A DNA stretch of 64,000 bases from Euglena gracilis (Eukaryota > Euglenida > Euglenophyceae > Euglenales): positions 52,710,015-52,774,014 of the forward strand of contig CP154956.1 of assembly GCA_039621445.1 (NCBI GenBank), written 5' to 3'. The notes beneath the pieces are model-generated. The model was not told the origin of the DNA, did no database searches, and saw only the letters and a program-made list of their open reading frames with translations. Made by a program: the position numbers and the translations under genes. Position 1 is the first letter of the stretch; the number at the start of each line of letters is the position of its first letter. This document shows, piece after piece, positions 1 to 11,008 of the stretch.

Positions 1-1687
1 ATATCACCAATCGCTGGCGGGTGTCGCCCAAAAACAATTTTATATGGGGAGTGCTGTAAAACTAGACCCGGTAGGGTGTTTATATAAAAGAGGGACCATG
101 GCAAAACCTAGACCTAGGCCTGGCGCGAGTCAGCTAGTGAGAGGCGGAGCATATTTACAACAGCCTTCACTGCTGCCTCGGCGCGGCCACTGCCCTTCGG
201 GCGATATATAATGGAAAAGTCCTGTTCGATTCCCAGTAAACCACATAGGGTTGTGAAGAATCGGGAAGAGATCAAATGATCTTGATCACTGACAATCGCG
301 AATGCATATCTTTCTCTTTCAGGGTTGTACAATACCTGCGACCCACCAAAGAAAGAAGTTTGGGTGTCCCAGGGTGACCTTGGTTGTGATAACACAAAAG
401 TACTTCATCAACCAAGTCATGGGGTATGCAATATTTATATCCCGCATCATCGCGGTAAACCAACCGTAAAGGGGAAAGGGAATAGTTATGTACAACCTCT
501 GCCATTGCGCAGTCTGTGCACTATCGTGCTATATACAGGGTCATGGGAATAATCCCATTCGCGAAAAAAAGAGGGGGGAAGGAGATTCAGATCGCGTAAT
601 GCGACGGGGGCCAGGTGTGCGGCCTCGCCGCCTTCTCCCCCGTATTGGAGAGACCGGCAACAAACAAAAAAGTCGATGAAACGGGAAAAGAATCCAACAT
701 ATCGTCGGCTGCGTCATATCGACGTGCATATTCATCAGCCTCTTGGCTGCCATGAAAGGTGGCATCACCTTCATCCGGGTTACCGGGGTAATGCCAGGTT
801 GCTCGACTAAGCGGGTCTGCTACTTTCTGTGTATGGCCAGGGGTATATACAACCACTAGGTTGAATTGGCTCAAAAATTCATGCCATCGGCATCTTCGGC
901 CTACAGATGACATAGCTTTATTCAGATCCTCGGTCTACCAGTGTTGAAGACTCTCATCGTCAGTCAACACCAGTATTTGCACCAAGGAACTGGCGACCCA
1001 ACTACGGAATTTTTTGCAAAATAATTACGATTGCGTACGTTTTCTTCTCACGGATACTCCATTTGACTTGGCCTTTGCCATCTTCACCTTGTAGCTTTCT
1101 ACTGAAGAATGCTACAGGGCGTAATTCGTTAGCCGCGTTATGCTGCCTTAGAACACCGCCTACAGCATAATCGCCGCTATCGACTTCTAGCACATAAGGC
1201 TTGTAGGGACCCGCGATGTCGAGTACGACATTTTCAAGCAGTAGCTTTTTAATGCTCTCTAGAGCTTCACGCATATCTGCGTCCCATTTGATTTTGGTAT
1301 TTTCGGGTGCGCGATTTTTGAGTTGCCTCGATAGAGGCTCCGCGATTTTAGCGAAATCCTTCATGTAAATCGCGTAATATTGGGCTAATCCCAAAAAACC
1401 TTTTAAATGGGTCAAAGCCGGCAGTCAAAAAAAAACAAAAAAACAAAAAAAGGGTTTTTTTTTGGTTTTTTTGTGTTTTTTTTAAAAAAAACAAAAAAAC
1501 GCCAGCGGGGGTATGGTGAAAAAAATTTTCATTTTTTTTGGGCAGTTCCCAACATGATCTTGGAATTGTTGCATTATTTTCTGTCACTTTTATAGCTATT
1601 TTCTCAACCAACCTCTTTTGCCCATGCTTCAAAGGTCAATACAAAACCGAGGAAAGGGGGGTTTGCATGTTTGTGGTGTTTTTTTTT

Positions 1688-1774
<87 letters not shown>

Positions 1775-2495
1775 TCCGTTGCCGTCGACTTGGCTCTTGA
1801 TTCTGCCGGTTTTTTTAAAAAAACCGTTTTTTTTTTGCCGTTTTTTTTCAAAAAAACACTTTTTTTTGTTTTTTTTTAAAAAAACAAAAAAAACGCCAGC
1901 TCTGAAATTGGTGATGGTCTTGATGACCTCAGGTGTCCATTTCTTAATGGCACCTAGTTTGCTAGTCGCCGCTCCGCGTTGGCCATAATTAAGAATGTGA
2001 CCGCGAAACTTTATCGTTTCGCGAAATAAGTGCATTTTAGCTCCTTTGACAAAAAGTCTGTGTTTGAGAAATGCGGCTAATACCGCGCGAACATCATGAC
2101 AGTGAATGTCGAGAATATTCTCGTGTGTACCAACCAAGGAGGGGGGGTACCAACCAAAACATCATCAATGTACACCAGCGCAAACGGTAAATCCCGTAAG
2201 ACCCATTGGATCATGCGCTGAAACATTGCTGGTCCATTCTTAACACCCATTGGCAAAACCGTCCATTGGTAAACACCTTTGGATGTTACAAAAGCCGTAT
2301 AGGCTTGCGAATCGGGATCCAGATGCATTTGGTGGAAACCATCCTCCAGGTCGAAAATTGAACACAAGCGGTTATCCGCTTGTATTGTGATGAGGTCCTC
2401 TATTAGAGATAACGGGAATGGGTCATCCTTAGTTTGCAAATTTAAGGACCGATAATCCAGTACCAGCCTCCACTTTTTCTGACCTGATGGGTCTG
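1..2495 (-). pseudogene. Ty3/gypsy pol fragment (gypsy B-prime): RT, RNase H, integrase
   Basis: On the minus strand, in order, are: RT from about 2495 (LDYR and YIDD motifs, 2439-2077); the RT thumb (about 2137-1913); a non-coding insertion (1904-1413); the RT connection and RNase H start (1415-1002); the RNase H end with DPLSR (913-about 670); the integrase HHCC zinc domain (505-272); and an integrase core remnant (395-114). Frames are broken in several places and the 5' part (gag, protease) is missing. Integrase has lost about 115 codons between the zinc domain and the IVSDQD motif, removing the first catalytic Asp. Encoded blocks match gypsy A at 42879-45580 closely. The element is dead, and upstream of base 1 lies outside the window. 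Confidence 0.9.
1413..1904. mobile_element. hAT-like MITE inserted in the gypsy B-prime RT, with a large poly-T tract
   Basis: Comparison with the uninterrupted RT at 44915-44945 shows about 492 extra bases. The ends are imperfect inverted repeats (CAAAGCCGGC left, GCCAGCTCTG right). They are flanked by an 8-bp near-duplication, AAATGGGT (1405-1412) and AAATTGGT (1905-1912). An 8-bp target duplication with CA-R-RG ends is typical of hAT transposons. The interior is A/T homopolymer-rich; a T tract of about 90 bases lies at 1680-1773. No transposase is present. The partner insertion is at 60158-60570, without the long T tract. Confidence 0.65.
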
Positions 2496-3118
2496 GTGAC
2501 GACCTTTTGAGGTCGACCGCCGGGCGGCAGAGTTTTTCCTTTTTAGAAGGCCTTTTTAAGGGCGGTTTAGCTCTAATTTTAAGGCTTTCTAAAGATTTCC
2601 ATTAAAACTCCCTCTCCTAGGGCACCCATGGTTTGGTTGTGCAAGGAGAGAGATTGAGTGATGCTAGGTATTCCCAAATGGTGATTTTGGGTTTATTTAG
2701 CACATTTTAAGCTTTTTATGCATTTTTCCTTTGGTTTTAAGGGAAAATACTGGATTTGGTGAGAGCGCTTGCAAGCGCTTGGAACAGAATTTTAAGAGAT
2801 TGGCGCCTGAGTTCCTGGAGTTTTTGCAGGGGTTTGCAAAGCTCAATAATGATGGAATTCAGCATAATTTATCAAAATCAAGGGAGGAAACCTTGATTTT
2901 GACTTGGGTTGGTTGATTTTGATGCAATGGGCAAGAATTTGGGATTTGAGAGCGCTTAGGAATCAGCGCACTCAATCCGAAATTTAACTGCCCATCAAGG
3001 GCATCAAAATCATATTTTCTCTCACAGCGTTTTCCTCTTTTTACCCCTTGGCATTGTCAATTGTTGCAATTACAAACAATTATCATTGTGAATTCAAGTG
3101 TTGGAATTACATTTACAA
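2496..3118. other. Non-coding leader between gypsy fragment and gag-like region
   Basis: RT homology stops near 2495 and the gag-like reading frame begins at 3119, so this is the junction plus the probable 5' UTR or LTR remnant of the downstream element. It is AT-richer than its surroundings and contains a small palindrome (AGCGCTTGCAAGCGCT, about 2763-2778). A long terminal repeat cannot be confirmed, because no second copy exists beside the gag-like region. It is also present at 61161-61784. Confidence 0.4.
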
Positions 3119-6100
3119 ATGGACAGTCCAATTGAGAACAACCAATCATTTGAAGAAGGTGAGATTTGTCTTCCCCCCACCTCATCTGTGGGAGAAGGGG
3201 CAGGGGGGTGGGACTCTTCAACTCAGGCAACCACAGGCCAAATTTCACCCCAAAACCCCCTTTTTGGCCCAGAAACTGTGAGAAATGACACCCAGGGGCG
3301 GTGCTGGCTCTCACTGGTTCAGCTGAGCAGGGACGGGTTGAAACCCCAAAGGCACCACCCTTGGAGATCCCAGTGACACCCCCCTCAGGGGTCGAGGAGG
3401 GTCCACTTGGAAGTTTCTCCTTGGAAATGATGGCCCAGTTTCGGCCACAGGGGAGTGCAGAATGGGAAAAAATTTCTGACACAAGTCGGCTCGAGGAGCC
3501 AAAAAACGATCCTACACCGGAAACTGGCCCGGGGCGGGGCTTTCCGCTTCACCCCAGTGCTGCCGGGGGACATGGCAGCACGGGTGTGAAACATGGTAAG
3601 CAGAGGTTGATCCTTCAGCCTTCAGTCGGAAATTTTGGGTTGGAAATCCCTGCTCAGAATGTTTTCTTTGATTATCAGCCAATGGCTCAATCTCAGGTGG
3701 TAAATCTGACAATTGGAGTTTCGGGGAACAGGGATTTGGGACCCGAAACCAGTTTGGCTGGACTCAGAAACCCCACAAATATGGGACAGATGTTGGAATT
3801 TCAGGGTGGGGATGGCCAGGTTGTCATTTCCAACCAACCGTGTTTTCGAGAGCCTTTTTCAGGGGTTTTGCCTTTGCAAAATATGTGGTACGGTTTTGTG
3901 CTGCATGAGTTGCAACCTCTCCCAGACTTTTCATGGGTGCAAAATTTACGGAATCTGCCATCCTTACCCGCTTTTGCATTGCCTTTGCCTCCAGCTCAAC
4001 CAGTTTCTTCAACACCAGCCCAAGGGCCGGTGGCACTTTTGCAGTTTTCCCAACCATCCCAGGTAGATGGGCTGGCGAATGAAACGGGAAGTGCCTCGGC
4101 AGGGCAGTGGGGTGACAACCCCAGCCCGGTTTTCTTTGAAAGCAAGCACAGGTCAATGTGATGGGCTTAAATAATAACAATAACTGGGACAGCAACGAAC
4201 GGGTCAGAGCAGAAGTGGAGCAGGCAGAGGAAAACCCGAAGGACCAGCCCAGTTCCACTTCTACTCGACGACCCCGAACACCAGCTTCATGAAGTTCAGC
4301 AAAAACGGCTGCACCGTGAGGTTGATCACGGTCAGCCAGCAGCTGCTGCAGCCCCCCAGCCTCCTCATATTTTCATCGAGGGGGGTGAGGAGGAGGTCCA
4401 ACCCCCAGTCTATGAAAGTTCTGAAGCCACCCCCAGGGGGGGTTCACAAAATCAGGGATTTGAAGACCCCTGGGGGCCATTTTTACAAAGTAACAGAGAC
4501 CTCCAGTGGACTGTGCAGCACCTGACTTTTCGGATTTTGGCTTTGGAAAAAGCCAACGAAGAGTGGGTTCTGCAGCAGCAGCAGCAACAACCCCCTGCAG
4601 TCGACATCCACCTGGTGGAGCACATGGCTGCACGAATCGAAGAAACAACCAGGGCTGACTGCCTGCATATTTTTGAACTTTTTGAGAAAAAATGTCAGGC
4701 CCAGGTGCAAATTTCTGTTCAAAAAATTGACGCACAGGCACTTGAACTTTTTGTCGGGCAGGAAAAAAGTTTTGAGGAAAAACTGGCCCAGCAGTTTTCT
4801 TCGAGCCGTGATCAGTTTTGGGCCCTGAGGCAGGAATTTTTACGAATTTTGGACAGCCTGCCACAGGAAATTTTGAAACAAGTGCAAAATCAGGTGGCTG
4901 CCTTACCGATTAGGGATCTCGTGCTTGAAAATTTTCAGCGGTTTGCTGAGAATTTTAAAGCCGCCCAGCCAGCTCAGGGGGGGGGAGGCAGAAACACTCC
5001 AAGAGCTGGCCGTTGTCACTGCCAAAATCGTTGAAGTTCAGGCTGACCTGGTGTCGCTGCGAGGTACGGTCCAGGGCCAGCTCAGCAGCTTCAGCAGGTC
5101 GCTGATTATGTTCGCCAGCTGGGTGAACAAAATTCAGCGATGAATACAGCCCTCCGTGGTTTTGGTGGGGGTATTCAAAAACTGCACCAGAATATTTCAG
5201 ATGAAGTTGAGAAATGACACTCAGAAATGCAAAAACTGTTGACGGATTGTCAGCAGAATTTTCAGAGTGTTTATCAGCAGATTTTTTCCCAGTACAAAAA
5301 ATTTGGTGGGCTGGTGGAGGAATTAAGGCAGGGACTTGCAAAAGTTGGGGGGAACACTTTCGAGTTACAGAAAGTGCTGCAGGATTTACAAAAAAAATGG
5401 ACCCGTACACCCAACTGCGGAACCGAAAGGGGTTTTGCAAAAAATTCTGACATGTGGTGGCTGCGGCAGGGCAGCCAGCAACCCCTGCACCCAGTTGGGC
5501 TGCCACAGCCTGGGCACCAGCAGCCCGTCGTCCAGCTAGCCCAGCAGCCTGGGCAACAGCTGGCCCAGCAGCCTGTCGTCCAGCTAACCCAGAAGCCTGG
5601 CCAGCCAGCAGGCCAGCCGCAGCCTGCTCACGGGCTGCCAAGGGGGCTTGGCCTGCCGTCGGCTGGACAGCAGCAGCCCCTGGGGCAGCCTTCCAGCTCA
5701 CTGGCCAGCACGGTGCCCAGTGCTGACCCAGCTTTTTCAGATCAGATTATTTCTGCACAGCCTCATCACAGCCCACTTGCCAGCACGGTGCCCAGTGCTG
5801 ACCCAGCGTTTTCAGATCTGAATGTTTTGCAAAATAAATCTGCAGTTTCAAACATTTCCCCTCCCTTAGTGATTGAGGGGGGATTTGTTTTGGAGGACAC
5901 GCAAGACACGGCAGTGGTTTCTTCTGTGTCATTGTGTGTCCCTCCACATGTTTCTGCAGCCCCTGCTTTCTCGATTAGGCCTATCGGGACAGGGGGGGCT
6001 GCAGCCAACCCAGTACACGGGTTGGGTTTTCCTTTTATCGGTGACCCAGTAGCTTTTGAAATTTTGCAGGGAGGTGCTAAGCCCTATTTTGATGAACCGT

Positions 6101-7538
6101 GCTTAGGCGCCTTTTTCTGAGTTTTTCTTTGGTCGTTCGACCGTTAAACCTATTCTGATACCAAGTGTACGTCCCACCCCGGCTTTTCTACTTATGCTTT
6201 CCTCCCGAAAAGCCCGTGGGGGGAGTAACAATAAAATTTGCTTCCCTTTTCCCCTTTTGAATGCAAAGCACACAAGCAGAAGAATTGGTGGGACCGCAGT
6301 CCCTTATATGAAAGTGACTTTTGCTCTTTCGAGCTTTGTAAAAGAAAGAAATAAAACTTGTATTCAAATGGGACTTCGCCCTCAGTATTCTAAAAGAGAA
6401 TTGCAAAGCACCAAACCCAATAACCTTGAATTAGGAACCAGTTACTTTCGCTAAGCTTTCGCTAGCTCTGAGATTCTCTCTTTGTCTTATGGTTTAACCA
6501 TGCCACTAGCATTTCCTGGCAAGATTTTGAAGTAGATTGGAATCTTTACTGGGACAGGTTGACATCAGGCAAACCGTATTCTGATTTGCAAAAGTTGCAG
6601 GTTTTTGAGGCATGTTTAGGACCCAGATTAAGGGAGGAAATCAGGCTCTATCGGCTGAATGGAGCTAAGTTATATTACCCCACCATATTGGCCCAATTCC
6701 AGAACCGTTATGCCTCCAGTAAGGGGCTGACGGCTCGGAAAGTATGGCAGGAGGTAACCATGGTTAACGAAGGAAAAATTACCTGGGCTGATCTGCAAGA
6801 ATTTTGGATTAAATTTTGCAGTGCCTGGCACCATGTTAAGGATGCCACAGCCGGTCGGCGATTATTTTTGGAAAGAATTCCTCCTTTTTTAAGCAAGTTT
6901 TGCATAGCAGAGGAGGATAACCGAGCCCGTAAACAATCCATTGTCAGGCTCACAGGGATACCAAATCCCACGGTGGATGGGATTAAAAGGAGTGTGAGCC
7001 AGATCACTGGGGGGATTGATCCACGGAAGGTGGTTATCAAAAACCCTGGTGCCATTTGCCTTATTTATTTCAGTTCTTCGGAGGAGGCACTGAAATTAAC
7101 AGCCGTAAATGGAAGGAAATTGCAGGGAATGGAAAATTTCCTCAACGCTGAATCGGTGGAACAACTAATGACCGTTGAGGAAATGTTTGCTTTTGCCGAG
7201 GGCAAGTTAGCTCTGCGGGAGAAGCAGGATTTGGCTTTGAATCAGCACCATTTTCCCAGATTATTCAGCAAATCGACAACAAAAGCTCAGGGAAAATACA
7301 GGAGTTGGAAAAAGGCAAAACCCCCCCGGTGTCCCCAACCTCTGTGTCAACACCAGCGGCTGGGGGGCAGGGTCACACCTCAAAATCTGCCCCACAGCCA
7401 GCTCCAAAGGGAGATAAGGGGCCAGCCCAGCCAGCCCAGCGGGGCAGGTCCCCTTCTTCGTCTTCGCGGCCAGGTGCAGCTTCATGGTCGCGAACCCAAA
7501 GTCCAGCACCCCCAGCCCGGCAAGGCAAGGGTGGCAGA
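3119..7538 (+). pseudogene. Degenerate gag-like polyprotein of a second retroelement family
   Basis: A broken coding region starts at an ATG at 3119 (MDSPIENN). It runs through frame pieces at 3119-3300, 3301-4161, about 4165-5145, 5227-6106, 6107-6163 and 6508-7538. It is disrupted by several indels and by the repeat at 6164-6507. N-terminal part: Gly/Pro/Gln-rich. Middle (about 4510-5400): Gln-rich and strongly helical or coiled coil. Then a Gln/Pro linker (5460-5720). Last part (about 6530-7280): a helical block starting SISWQDFEVDWNLYWDRL that resembles an LTR-retrotransposon capsid. It has the same general plan as the gag at 47844-51407 but no detectable sequence identity by eye. No pol follows; the region is cut by the N-gap and a DNA transposon. 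A DIRS-type gag is an alternative. Confidence 0.6.
6164..6507 (+). repeat. 344-bp dispersed repeat, copy 1 (inside the gag-like region)
   Basis: This is nearly identical to 35555-35899. Both copies run from AGTGTACGTCCC to CATGCCACT. Here it splits the gag-like frame; removing exactly this segment joins the flanking codons in frame (ATA CCA before, AGC ATT after). It contains hairpin-forming pieces (GGCTTTTC with GAAAAGCC near the 5' end, and GGGACCGCAGTCCC) but no ORF of note. It could be a non-autonomous mobile element; a GT-AG intron is less likely, because canonical splicing would break the frame. Confidence 0.75.
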
Positions 7539-7539
7539 C

Positions 7540-7551
7540 NNNNNNNNNNNN
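7540..7551. other. Run of 12 Ns (assembly gap)
   Basis: Unknown bases lie exactly where the outer ~165 bp of the left terminal inverted repeat of the adjacent element should be. The true missing length is therefore probably larger than 12. Confidence 0.95.
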
Positions 7552-7802
7552 NCGGGTCAAAACCGCCGACTTTTAAGAAGCCCCCCCCCTGGGAAAAAAA
7601 ATTTGTCTAAATCACCTCAACGACGCCGGTCTAAACCCACCCAAATGGCTCCAGAACCCCCCAATCGGGGGTGAATATGCAAAAAAATTGGGGGAAAATG
7701 TCCATTTTGGGCCACTTTTGACAAAATTACACCTCTCCCCATGAATTTTCAATATAAGTCAAAATTTGCACAAAAAAAGGGTCTTATCCCTCCAAGTCTA
7801 TT

Positions 7803-8378
7803 GCCAACATAGAAGGGATTTTGTTATTTGAGGGGGGGGGGTGCGGGGGGGGCGGAGCCCCCCCCGCCTATGCCAAAGTGAGCCACAAAAACGACTTAGC
7901 CCCCGAGTATGTTGCAAACACAGAAGGGATTTTGTTATTTGAGGGGGGGGGTGCGGGGGGGGGGGGGGCGGAGCTATGCCAAAGTGAGCCACAAAAACGA
8001 CTTAGCCCCTGAGTATGTTGCCAACAGAGAAGGGATTTTGTTATTTGAGGGGGGGGGTGCGGGGGGGGCGGAGCCCCCCCCGCCTATGCCAAAGTGAGCC
8101 ACAAAACGACTTAGCCCCCGAGTATGTTGCCAACAGAGAAGGGATTTTGTTATTTGAGGGGGGGGGTGCGGGGGGGGCGGAGCCCCCCCCGCCTATGCCA
8201 AAGTGAGCCACAAAACGACTTAGCCCCCGAGTATGTTGCCAACACAGAAGGGATTTTGTTATTTGAGGGGGGGGGTGCGGGGGGGCGGAGCCCCCCCCGC
8301 CTATGCCAAAGTGAGCCACAAAAACGACTTAGCCCCCGAGTATGTTGCCAACACAGAAGGGATTTTGTTATTTGAGTC
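7803..8378 (+). repeat. ~108-bp G-rich minisatellite, ~5.5 units, copy 1
   Basis: Units start near 7807, 7920, 8028, 8137, 8246 and 8354. Each has GAAGGGATTTTGTTATTTGA, a G-run with a short inverted C-run (a GC-only hairpin around CGGAGC), then GCCTATGCCAAAGTGAGCCA and a spacer ending GAGTATGTTG. Reading frames through it are open only because of the repeat structure. It lies inside the 1.26-kb TIR element; inverted arrays occur at 20058-20430 and 23365-23745. Confidence 0.9.
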
Positions 8379-8889
8379 TCGGATTGGGGTGGAGGGGGGA
8401 GTTTTCTTTCTGCCTCTTTTGATGCAAAACGCAGATTGCAGATTGCATTTCTAAAGGATTTTAATGTAATCCCTATTTCATCATTGGTTTTTTACCCCTC
8501 CGGACCCCCATCAAGGGCACACCCACCCCCCACTGACCAAAGATTTCCATCTGGGGGTGTTTATTTAGGCGTAAGACACTTATTTGGACCCACCCGGACC
8601 ATTTCCGGGTGATTTGGGCCCGCCACAGGCCATTTTTATGACCGCCGACTAGCCACCGACTAGTTTCCATTGGATTTTGTTCATGGGGGGGGGGGGCTTA
8701 AAAGTCGGCGGTTTTGACCCGTTAGTACATTAGAGTGGGTAGTCGGCCGACTAGTTGGCCGACTACCCACTACCCCCCCCCCCCCTGTCTCGCCGACTAG
8801 CTACCGACTAGGACTAGTCGGTGGACCAATTGGGTAGTCGGCCGACTAGTCGGCCGACTACCCACTACCCCCCCCCCAGTCTACCGCCT

Positions 8890-10276
8890 TGCGCCGTTTT
8901 CGGCTCAAAAACAGTTTTTCTGGGTCCGGGAGGCCAAAAAACATCGTTTCGGGCAAAAAAAAAAATTCGATTTTTTTCGACTTTTTTGACCCGGTTTTGA
9001 CCCAAAGTCAATGGGTCGGCGGCCCAAAACGGGGCGCCGGCGGGTCGAAAAACGCTCGTTTTCGGCTCAAAAACTGTTTTTCTGGGTCCGGGAGGCCAAA
9101 AAACATCGTTTCGGGCAAAAAATTTTTTTTCGATTTTTTTCGACTTTTTTGACCCGGTTTTGACCCAAAGTCAATGGGTCGGCGGCCCAAAACGGGGGCG
9201 CCGGCGGGTCGAAAAACGCTCGTTTTCGGCTCAAAAACAGTTTTTCTGGGTCCGGGAGGCCAAAAAACATCGTTTCGGGCAAAAAAAATTTCGATTTTTT
9301 TCGACTTTTTTGACCCGGTTTTGACCCAAAGCCAATGGGTCGGCGGCCCAAAACGGGGCGCCGGCGGGTCGAAAAACGCTCGTTTTCGGCTCAAAAACAG
9401 TTTTTCTGGGTCCGGGAGGCCAAAAAACATCGTTTCGGGCAAAAAAAAATTTTTCGATTTTTTTCGACTTTTTTGACCCGGTTTTGACCCAAAGTCAATG
9501 GGTCGGCGGCCCAAAACGGGGCGCCGGCGGGTCGAAAAGCGCTGGTTTTCGGCACAAAAACAGGTTTTCTGGGTCCGGGAGGCCAAAAAACATCGTTTCG
9601 GGCAAAAAAAATTTTTTTTTTTTTTTTTTTTTGACCCGGATTTGACCCAAAGTCAATGGGTCGGCGGCCCAAAACGGGGCGCCGGCGGGTCGAAAAACGC
9701 TCGTTTTCGGCTCAAAAACAGTTTTTCTGGGTCCGGGAGGCCAAAAAACATCGTTTCGGGCAAAAAAAAATTTCGATTTTTTTCGACTTTTTTGACCCGG
9801 TTTTGACCCAAAGTCAATGGGTCGGCGGCCCAAAACGGGGCGCCGGCGGGTCGAAAAACGCTCGTTTTCGGCTCAAAAAAAGTTTTTCCGGGGCCGGGAG
9901 TCCAAAAAACATCGTTTCGTGCAAAAAAATTTTTCGATTTTTTTCGACTTTTTTGACCCGGATTTGACCCAAAGTCAATGGGTCGGCGGCCCAAAACGGG
10001 GCGCCAGCCGGACGAAAAACGCTCGTTTTCGGCTCAAAAACAGTTTTTTTTGGTTCGGGAGTCCAAAATCATCGTTTCGGGCAAAAAAAATTTTTTCGAT
10101 TTTTTTCGACTTTTTTGACCCGGTTTTGACCCAAAGCCAATGGGTCGGCGGCCCAAAACGGGGCGCCGGCGGGTCGAAAAACGCTCGTTTTCGGCTCAAA
10201 AACAGTTTTTCTGGGTCCGGGAGACCAAAAAACATCGTTTCGGGCAAAAAAAAATTTTTCGATTTTTTTCGACTTT
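8890..10276 (+). repeat. 161-bp satellite array, ~8.5 tandem copies
   Basis: The marker GGGTCCGGGAGGCC recurs at about 8922, 9084, 9248, 9408, 9569, 9730, 9891 (variant), 10053 (variant) and 10214, giving a period of 160-164 bp. Each unit carries homopolymer A and T blocks, CGATTTTTTTCGAC, TTGACCC and a GC-rich GGCGCCGGCGGGTCG block. Units differ mainly in A/T run length. Long open frames on both strands are shadows of the periodicity. It abuts the TIR of the preceding element. Confidence 0.95.
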
Positions 10277-10870
10277 TTTGGCCGAAAACGGCTAAGTCGA
10301 ACAGAGGGAAAAGTGTACAAAATGGCCTGAAATGGCCCAAATTGGCCAAAAAAACGCCCGTATCTCGGGCTGGGCGGGGATTTGCGTGGAAACCAAAATC
10401 CCAGTAGATAGAGCGTTCCAAGGGCTTCAATTTAGGTCTCCGGACATTTCCTTTGATTTTGCATCATTTTCGAGAAATTTTGAGAACATCGAATTTTTGA
10501 TCCCCCACCCCCCGAAAACGGCTACCAACGAAAACGGTAAGTCGAACAGTGGGAAAAGTGTACAAAAAGGGCATCTGCGCCGAAAACGGCCGTATCTCGG
10601 GCTAGGCGGGGAGTTGCGGGGAAATCAAAATACCCGTGGATGGGGCGTTCCAAGGGCTTCAAATTAGGTCTCCAGACATTTCCTTTGATTTGGCTTCATT
10701 TTGGAGATATTTTGAAAATTGACATTTTTTGGCCGAAATGGCAGAGTCCAAAGGGGGGGGCTTATCCAGGGGGGGCGGGTAAATCCTACCGAGTTTGGAC
10801 CCCTTCGCGCGTGAATAACTCGGGCCTGGCGGGGAGTTGGGGGTCAAACCCAGGTGATTCGGAAACTAGG
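10268..10870 (+). repeat. ~220-bp tandem repeat, about 2.5 diverged units
   Basis: Recurrent landmarks are GTCGAACAG.GGGAAAAGTG (about 10292 and 10542), GTATCTCGGGCT (about 10360, 10592; degraded 10812), GCGTTCCAAGGGCTTCAA and CATTTCCTTTGATTT (about 10445 and 10678). It follows the 161-bp satellite directly and shares its AAAACGGC vocabulary. No coding content. Confidence 0.8.
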
Positions 10871-10974
10871 AATCCAGTCGCTCGTGACTGAAAAAAAAAA
10901 TTCCGGGAACCGGGCCGGGATCATGGTGATAATCCGCCGGTTCTCCTGGTGGCCCCGACCCGGGGGGGGGGGGC

Positions 10975-11008
<34 letters not shown>

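Larger units (their letters stand above)
1..5336. repeat. Left copy of a ~5.3-kb direct duplication spanning the window ends
   Basis: This stretch matches 58746-64000 in the same orientation almost base for base. The offset is 58,745 at the start, about 58,666 after a poly-T length difference near 1.7 kb, and 58,664 after a G-run difference near 4.98 kb. I noticed only about ten substitutions, for example near 400, 2404, 2452, 3668, 4324, 4530 and 5291. The duplicated block covers part of a gypsy pol, its MITE insertion, the pol/gag-like junction near 2495 and most of the gag-like region. Sharing all of these rules out two independent retrotranspositions. Confidence 0.95.
7539..8886 (-). mobile_element. 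1.26-kb TIR element, copy 1 (left arm mostly in an assembly gap)
   Basis: The right arm is intact (about 8700-8886, ending CAGTCTACCG). Only the inner ~25 bases of the left arm remain, at 7552-7576, as the exact reverse complement of about 8701-8725; the rest is replaced by Ns. The interior matches copies 2 and 3 (19571-20828, 22882-24140) in the opposite orientation: an A/T-rich flank, the G-rich minisatellite, then a flank with CACCCGGACCATTTCCGGGT. No transposase ORF is present, so the element is non-autonomous. Confidence 0.75.

Noticed and set aside
1680-1773. Poly-T as a retroposon poly-A tail
   Set aside because: The tract is internal to an insertion that has inverted ends and exists without the tract in the second copy.
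6164-6507. 344-bp repeat as a GT-AG spliceosomal intron
   Set aside because: Using GT (6165) and AG (6509) would shift the gag-like frame into a stop; only removal of AGTG...CACT keeps frame.
7803-8378. Minisatellite considered as a CRISPR array
   Set aside because: Units are ~108-bp tandem copies with no unique spacers, and the DNA is eukaryotic.
8890-10430. Set of 80-196-codon frames on both strands rich in KNFF/GRRP
   Set aside because: They repeat with the 161-bp satellite period and exist on both strands; artefacts of tandem repetition.
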